From Linnemannia elongata (taxonomy: Eukaryota; Mortierellomycota; Mortierellomycetes; Mortierellales; Mortierellaceae), in the NCBI GenBank assembly GCA_036320915.1, contig JAXBDG010000023.1, positions 62,001-126,000 on the forward strand: a DNA stretch of 64,000 bases. Direction: 5' to 3'. Positions 57,769 to 64,000 of this stretch are shown piece after piece. Under the pieces are notes generated by a model. That model had not been told where the DNA came from. It saw nothing but the letters and a program-made list of their open reading frames with translations, and did no database searches. The translations under genes and the position numbers were made by a program. Position 1 is the first letter of the stretch, and each line of letters begins with the position of its first letter.

Positions 57769-57895
57769 TGACAACAACTTGCGACGCCTTCTTCACCGTC
57801 CCAGAGCTCGTCCCTCATCTCACCTCCCTCCTTCCAAAACGCGATCTAATCCAATTCACACAAGCCAACCGCACCATTAACTACATTAGTAAGAA
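57769..57895 (+). pseudogene. F-box/LRR N-terminal relic, type B, truncated
   Basis: The ATG opens MTTTCDAFFTVPELVPHLTS, then LLPKRDLIQFTQANRTINYI. The F-box half is undamaged, but homology stops after about 41 codons at a GTAAG-like sequence. The next part of the gene is missing. It is the second N-terminal relic in tandem within 300 bases. Confidence 0.75.
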
Positions 57896-58028
57896 AATCG
57901 AGGATGGCTGCAACACCAGAAAAATAAGTGCAGTGAAATTTCATCAGAACTCTAGTAAATATTCTTTCTAGCGTTATCAGTACTCAATCGTAGTTCTCCC
58001 TCCCAATGGGAATATTCGTTTTTATTGT

Positions 58029-60092
58029 TTATTGCGTGAGTGTCTCCTTTGCAACGCAAAGAGTGGGTCGACGTTCCTGTAACCACAGTATATGCGACGC
58101 AACAGACGACATGTTTGACCCCTCCGGCAAGAGCTCAATAACCTTCAACCGAGGCCAACGCAACGCCATCCACTCCACCTCCCTTTGCCCAAACGTCACA
58201 CTCGTCTCCGTAGTCGTCGCTTGCACATGCCCTCTCAACTCTTGTAGCTTACTTAACCCTGCTAAGTAACTCAGATAACCTGGCCTGTTTGTCTTCAAAT
58301 CGCCCATAGAGAGTAAACCGGGGAAGGAGGCATCTGCATTGGTCATGGACAATTTCTTGGGATCTGTACATACCCACTTCCCGAAATCGTCCTCCACACT
58401 CCAGTTGTCAATATCTTCGTCCTCCTCCTGCTCTCCTCTTACACCATAGTCTTCGCTTTCATCATGCTCTACCACCCGTCCATGTTCATCCAACCATCTC
58501 ATCTCCTTGGACTTGATCCTTAGATTCAGCACCTCAATCTCTCTCAACGCCCCAAGTTGTCGATAAAACCTCCTCAACATCTCCCACATCTCATTATTCG
58601 CCGTCAACATCTTTCTTCCAGTCTGGGCTAACACAAACGCAGGCGTCTCAACCCTCCGCAAATCCACAGTCATTTCCAATCTCTTCAATCTCGTACAGGT
58701 CCACTCCCGTTCCACCAAATGCTTCAACCTCGTCGCTGCCGCAGACCCTCCTCTGACAACTAGCACCTCCAACGCAACACAGGATCAAAGAAGCGCCTGG
58801 ATAGCACTCCCCTTGACGTGGGCACACTTTTCAATCTGGATCTCTCGAAGGCTCGAGAACAGGTTCGTTGAGATTCTCTTCATGACAGCATCGACATCCC
58901 ACCGCATACAATGCCCTCCATCCCCGATACTATGTAACATGTGATGTGGCATAGTATTAATGATAGTAATACTCCCCATTCCACAAGAATCCAGGTTCCG
59001 AAGCTGTGGACAGTGCCTTACAATCGCTGATGCAAGCGCCATGAGGATAAGACGTGCCTCCGAGTTCCCAAACAATGGTGGCGTAAAACTCTCCTGAGCC
59101 GGACAGTCCTCAACAAATTCCGTCAGCAGTCGTGTATCCTCCCACCGACCAAATAAGATCCTAAGTCTCTTTAGTCGTGGCAAGGGCCTATTCCGCTTAG
59201 TAAGAGGGAGTCCCGTCTCCGGATGGTTAGCTCGAGAACTGTTCCGGGACGCGCCTTCTATGTTCCTCGCCGAGTCCAATGAAAGCGCCTCGATAGAGAC
59301 TGGGAGATTGTAGAACAGAGTCCGCACGACGTGTTTCCAACGCACTAGGCACGTCTTGAACTTCAAGTCCAGATCCTTTAGAGAAGGCAGGTTGGACAAA
59401 GCGTGCGCTAGAATGATGACATCGAGGGGCGCATGGATATCGCAGTCGTGGAGGCGAACGTATGTGAGGGATGATCGGTTCAGGACAAGGAGCCAGGTAA
59501 GTTGGAATAGTCCTGAGGTGGTGGGGTAGGTGAACTCTCTGAAGTATTGGCATGCAGTTATTTCACCTTGATAGTGTAGGCTGATGAGAGTGGTGACTGG
59601 GGGGAGGAAGCATTATAGAGAGTCTCCTATGGGTTCGCGTGGAAGCCAGTTCGGTTCATTTACTGCTTCTGTTGTATGGTGCATATGCAAGAGTGATGTT
59701 GTTGCTGCCGCCGTTGTTATAGTAGTAGAAGTTGCAGGTGTAGTGGAATCCAGTAAAAGCAGGTCGTTACCCTCTTGGTGAGCCATGCAGTCTACCACAT
59801 GCATCAAGAATCCAGTCTGCACCCTCAATTCCTCCACATATCGCATGTTCCTGTACAAGGCTCTATGAGCATCCACCGATTGCGACAGTCACCCTGCCTG
59901 AACTGTATCAGAAAGGTCGAGGCGGGTCCAGAAAATTGGGGTGAGGACCTGGTAGGTGAGACGGGTTGTTGTGGCGCAGCGTAGAATGGTGATGGGTGGA
60001 TGAAGAAACCTACCAAGGTGCTCGATGAGTTCTGGGATGGAGAAGAATCGGATGGAGGGTGATTGCATTGCAGTGGCGGAGGTTGATTGCAT
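58029..60092 (-). pseudogene. F-box/LRR family member A2 with three nonsense codons
   Basis: The minus-strand frame from an ATG at 60092 (MQSTSATAMQS) to 58029 is a paralogue of A1 over its whole length: F-box FFSIPELIEHLGRFLHPP, LDLSDTVQAG, LRVQTGFLMHVVDCMAHQEG, LPSLKDLDLKFKTC, VALEVLVVRGG, LEMTVDLRR, FPGLLSMGDLKTNRPGYLS, LAGLSKLQELRGH and REVEWMALRWPRLK. Three in-frame stops interrupt it at 59889-59891, 59613-59615 and 58785-58787. No frameshift is needed. The stops at 59889 and 58785 align with Arg and Trp of A1, which fits C-to-T or G-to-A transitions. It lies tail to tail with the type-B relics, as A1 does with B1. Confidence 0.85.
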
Positions 60093-61765
60093 TACTAAGG
60101 TGGAAGGTGATTGTAGTGTAGAACCAGAGCTTTGTGTACTGTTGGGGAGCAAGGGCACTTTCCTTGGCAGGAGGACTATGCAAATGAAATAATAAAAACA
60201 AATTTACACGGTGCAGAAGACGGGGACTGTACAAAACACATGAAATGGATTTTTACAACCCCACCAGAAAGTATCATCCAAAAAAAAGAATCCTTCTCCT
60301 GATCCATTTGACTCTTGGCGATTGTCTGCACAGGCAGCGGATAGGGTGCCTGTAGCTTACTTCTTTGTAGATTACTAGTGTATATTTATTCAGAGTAGTA
60401 GTAGCGTTTTTAGATATATGTGAGCGGAATAAACCATGGGCAACCTAGAACCATGGGCAACCTAGAACCAGTGTGGGCAAAAGTCATTTTACAATAAATG
60501 TGATTCTGCAGACAACGTTTGCGTTACGAAGGCCCATCAACTGGTGTTCCAGCCACGACTGGTTATCCCTCCGCTTTTTGTTCAACTTGCGAATTTTCAT
60601 GACTAAACACTTTTCACATACAAAAACACACTGTCTAATGTAGTGCATATGACATACCTAATTCTTCTTGGTGCATCCGTTTCATCGTGTCATTACTGAT
60701 GCGCCAGCCAACTCCGTTACTCTAACAGACTGAAGCTTGGCAGACCGTTTCCTTTTCTGAAGAGCCCAGTACATGTCGTCCATTTGCTTGCAGGCGTTGT
60801 TGGTCCACTTTCGTTGCAGCTCCTCGCCCTTCGAAAGAGGCCATGGTGCTTGCATTGAAGAAGGCGATCAAAGGTGTCTTTCCAGTCGCCGTGTGCTTGC
60901 TACCTCATATATCCATCATCTTTCGATGTGAACATGAGATAACCTCTATAATCGATGGCGCCAATCCGAGTGCAGAGTGCAGGTTGCAAAATAGTCCTTT
61001 GTGGGAAACCCTCTCAATTCAGCTCTTCAGTCAAAATTTATATTGCTAGATGATTTGTCCTGCTTCTTCCGAGCGTGTGACATGGGTGATGATGATAGGC
61101 GGCGTCTAATAGTATAATTCAAGAAAAGCATTCGCCCAATGTAACTCCTAGAGGAAGGAAATAAAATATGAAGAGTGAGCTCAAGTCAAGAAAACTCTGC
61201 TAGAGCGCTAATGAGTGCTCCTCGGACTTCAAGTAAGCGGCCACGATTGGACTCTAGCATAGCGAGTCCTCAAGTGGAGCTGAGCTGGTTATAACCTGTT
61301 CAACGTACGTGGATGGACTCCAACAACCAACCCTCGTCATAATTATATTCAGGATGGTAGGATTGAGCTTCAGCATGGTTCAAGAAGGCTCTGCTCGGGC
61401 TTTAATGATTCTCCTGGGCCTACAAGCAGGCTGGCACCATCAGACTCTAGCATAACGAATCCTCAAGTAGTGCTGGATGAGACAATGTAGGAGAGGTAGT
61501 AAACCCCATGCACCCTGACTAGGAAGTAATAATTAAAACGGGGAAGTTATTGTGCACTAACACTGCCTCGATCTTGGAGGACAATGAATAGAAGAATAGT
61601 CGAAGCGAATGGCAGAGGGGTGAGGCGAGACAGTGCGAGGGTGAATGGGTGAGAGAGAGTGTGTGTGTGCGCGTGTGTGTAAGAGAGAGTGTGAGAGAGA
61701 GTGTGTGTGAGAGAGAGTGTGTGAGAGAGAGTGTGTGTGAGAGAGGTATGATGATATGGGAGCAG
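60093..61765. other. Intergenic with short repeats
   Basis: There is no complete gene. Minus-strand tract 60707-60842 reads GEELQRKWTNNACKQMDDMY / WALQKRKRSAKLQ to a stop and looks like a decayed exon of unknown origin. Two 17-base units CCATGGGCAACCTAGAA stand in tandem at 60434-60467. Two imperfect direct repeats of about 100 bases lie at roughly 61178-61290 and 61365-61480 (shared GACTCTAGCATA, CGAGTCCTCAAGT or variants). A GT/GA-rich microsatellite occupies 61648-61746. Confidence 0.45.
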
Positions 61766-61989
61766 GAACCTAACAAAGCCTTTCCGCTCTGCAAGATAAT
61801 CCCACGTAGTATGATTCAAGATCCGAGGATTTATTCGTATTCAAGTAAAAATGGCACAAGGCGGTAATCGTCGCGTTTTAGCACGGGTTCTGACTTAGAG
61901 GCGTTCAGCCATAACCCAACGGATGATAGCCTCGGACCCTTGCCTGCCTAAGCAAGCTCAAATACCACTTTTCCGAATGAACGGTTCGC
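61766..61989 (-). rRNA. Second fragment of large-subunit rRNA, antisense
   Basis: About 224 bases match the inner part of the larger fragment (53047-53270) almost base for base, including GGCGTTCAGCCATAACCCAA and CGGATGATAGCCTCGGACCC. In rRNA terms it starts right after the sarcin-ricin region (GAACCGTTCATTCGG) and ends before the 3' terminus. It is truncated at both ends, so non-functional. At one edge it adjoins the GT/GA microsatellite. Confidence 0.87.
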
Positions 61990-62719
61990 TTCTCTTTGCC
62001 CTTATCACCACAGTACAAGTCTAACCATCGAAGCCCTACAACAAGGTTGACCGAATCACTGAAGACAATATGTCCTTCGATAACTCTCCGCCTTTTGCCC
62101 GTCCAAACATGCAGTTCTAATAAGGCTCGAATGGCCCTTTATATGAGCAGATTCAAGAACGGCCCAGGGAGATGGAAAGGTTGGAGGAGCAGAGCAGTTG
62201 GAACTCATCGGTGATTGATGTGGCTCACTCGGAAGAAGTCCTGTCTATATATCGTCAGAGGTCTTTGGACCAGAGTCGTCCATGGGAGGAGAGAATGTTT
62301 TACCTGTCAGATTCAAGGTTGCTTGAGGAAAGAGTTGACCGTGATCGCAAAGAGTTCCAACATTATGTAAGATAATGCAAGAAGTTTATCTTTGGTAGTG
62401 TCTTTATGACTACTTCCAACAACCCTTAATATACTGTACACGCTATTGAGAATGGCTGGCTTCGTGCATCCAAAACCTTTAGATCACACCATGTTCCACG
62501 GATGGATCAGCTTTGTAGTAAGCGCATTGAGCTTGTGGTATTAAAATAAAAAGTTTGATATGATATACTGTATATAAGGTTTCCTACCTTCCATTGTTTA
62601 CTCCAGTTCTGTTCCCATCCCCTCAACTTCTCTGTTTAGTTCCAATTCCTCGCACAGCATAACAGGCATTCGTCAAGTTCTTTTATTAAGGCAAAAGGGT
62701 GCAGTATGCGCTAACGTTA
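61990..62719. other. Mostly non-coding, one short open tract
   Basis: A + strand tract at 62120-62375 reads PLYEQIQERPREMERLEEQS then YRQRSLDQSRPWEERMFYLS to a TAA. It is charged and helical, with no recognisable family and no convincing start. A TATATAAG-type box lies near 62570. Otherwise nothing was seen. Confidence 0.3.
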
Positions 62720-63409
62720 CTAATCCCAGGCGGATGTTATAGTCGTAAATTCCTTGTGGCTTAACGCATTGGCAATATCTTTTTGCTCAACGGTAAGACA
62801 GCGACCTCTTTTCAGCGGCGTGTTCTTGAAGAGAAGTGTCGTTGTTTCTCCTTGAATGGCAAACACGGATACTACTGTGTAGTGCGATGTTACCATAACA
62901 TCCTGTGAATCACCAGGTCCTAGCTTCAAGGCTGATTTGATTTCCCTCACGCCCACCAACTCTTTGGCGACATCCAATTTGATATCAACACCGGCTACTC
63001 CTGCATTGAGGCCAGCCCCTCCGCTATTCAAGACTGATGTGAGGTCTTGGGTGCAAATGATGCAGATTGGAGTATCTGTCTCATTTTTGATTTGGACAAT
63101 GGTCTTATTCTTTCTTCTTCGGAAGAAAAATTTTTCTGTTCGGTCGATGTCCTTGATGCCGCAATTCTCTTCCATCATATCGAGATCAGATTCGCTAATG
63201 TCGAAATCAAGCTCTGCATCGCGATGGCAAAAATCCTCGGAGATCTCATACGCTTCTGGCCGCTTCCCCGGGTCCTGCGCGCCAGAGCCGATGAGATTGC
63301 CAAAAGCCAGTTGAGACTAATGTGATCAAAATGAGAGACTATTTTATAAATGAGTGTTGTTTGGAAAGCACTCTATCGGTATCACATGCCTAACAAAAAT
63401 CCTTACCAT
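62720..63409 (-). CDS. 199-residue protein of unknown family
   Basis: Two exons, complement(63407..63409) and complement(62720..63316). The first coding exon holds only the ATG, directly followed by a GTAAGG donor. The acceptor ATTAG then leads straight into SQLAFGNLIGSGAQDPGKRP. The product has an acidic N-terminal part (AELDFDISESDLDMMEENC), a basic patch (RTEKFFFRRRKNK), then a beta-rich domain: TIVQIKNETDTPICIICTQD, GGAGLNAGVAGVDIKLDVAK, LKLGPGDSQDVMVTSHYTVV and TTLLFKNTPLKRG. No signal peptide or membrane segment is seen. I do not recognise the fold. A TATATATA box at about 63603-63612 lies some 200 bases upstream of the ATG, compatible with a short untranslated leader. Confidence 0.6.
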
Positions 63410-64000
63410 ACGTAGAATTCGTTTGGAGAGGTGCTTCGTCTGGAAACCGGTGAAAGTGTCGAGAATCTAGACGCTGGTCAGGGTTGACCTTTATGGATGG
63501 GCGGAACAGAGGTAAAGGAAGAAGGGTGAAGTGCGGGAAAGAGGCGAAGAAGGGTGTTACTCAAGTTACTAGATGAAGAGCAAACAAACTGGGACTAAGA
63601 GCTATATATATAATGATGGTGTGGCTATACTATTATAGTTTCTGGAGTGAAGTCAACTGCGCCTTTTGATCGATCACTCATACCAAGAGTCGACTGATCA
63701 TACCAAGAGTCGACCGATCATACCAAGAGTCGACTGAATAACCAATTGGTCCAGTGGGCGCGACAGAAGGGGTACACTGAAACGATTCAAGATGATGTAA
63801 GAGATAACAACTTGAATGAAGCAACTGCCTGAGAGGATTCGAGATCACAACTTTCATATTGATCAAGAATGGCATGATAGTGTCCCCATCCAATTGGAGA
63901 CGATAATCCACATTTTGTTACACAATGAACTTACATGCAATCGCTTTTTGGCTCGCTCGTGCAGACTGTACCAGGCTATAACAAGAATGGGCGGTCGCAA
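63410..64000. other. Promoter of the 62720 gene and flank
   Basis: It holds a TATA element near 63603-63612 (read leftwards) and three tandem copies of the 20-base unit CATACCAAGAGTCGACTGAT at about 63679-63736. No gene seen. Confidence 0.5.
63679..63736. repeat. Three 20-bp tandem units
   Basis: Units CATACCAAGAGTCGAC followed by TGAT, CGAT and TGAA. They lie upstream of the 62720 gene. Confidence 0.85.

Noticed and set aside
61519..61819. Open frames across the GT/GA repeat
   Set aside because: They encode only Leu/Ser/His/Thr repeats of the microsatellite.
63679..63736. CRISPR-like array
   Set aside because: The units are contiguous with no spacers, and the sequence is eukaryotic.

Overview
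This is nuclear DNA of a filamentous fungus, most likely an early-diverging lineage such as Mortierellomycota or Mucoromycota. The evidence is an alpha-aminoadipate-pathway homocitrate synthase, genes with many short introns, donors that are often GTACGT, 3' splice sites that are nearly always TAG, and a cluster of F-box/LRR paralogues. The phylum is inferred from style and gene content, not from a marker search.

The window has two halves. Positions 1 to about 34,000 hold mostly conserved, intact, intron-bearing genes: UDP-N-acetylglucosamine pyrophosphorylase (-), a small secreted protein (-), an eight-exon SPX domain plus AstE/AspA zinc hydrolase fusion (-), homocitrate synthase (+), the OST1/ribophorin I subunit of oligosaccharyltransferase (-), a DRG1/RBG1 GTPase (-), a probable mitochondrial DEDDy exonuclease (+), an acidic nuclear-type protein of unknown function (+), a second small secreted protein with a likely GC-AG intron (+) and a mitochondrial carrier (-). 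Long pyrimidine-rich and microsatellite-rich intergenic stretches separate them.

Positions 34,000 to 64,000 are accessory. They hold decayed coding tracts, a small TA-flanked palindromic element, and an expanded F-box/LRR family: three intact genes, one copy with three nonsense codons, and several N-terminal relics. They also hold a P1B copper-type ATPase with a Cys-rich N-terminus and a one-base frame break, a Cys-rich/coiled-coil protein sharing its promoter, a WLM metalloprotease, a SEL1-repeat pseudogene, a second type of F-box relic, three antisense fragments of nuclear large-subunit rRNA, several short tandem repeats, and an unrecognised 199-residue protein whose start codon is alone on its exon.

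The most interesting items are the SPX-AstE/AspA fusion, which looks like an inositol-pyrophosphate or phosphate-sensing domain joined to a complete hydrolase active site, and a conserved module of about 120-150 bp present four times. Three of the four module copies lie just upstream of F-box family members. The plus-strand/minus-strand convergent F-box pair appears twice, once intact and once decayed.

Gene models were made by eye from splice signals and family alignment from memory; no database search was run.
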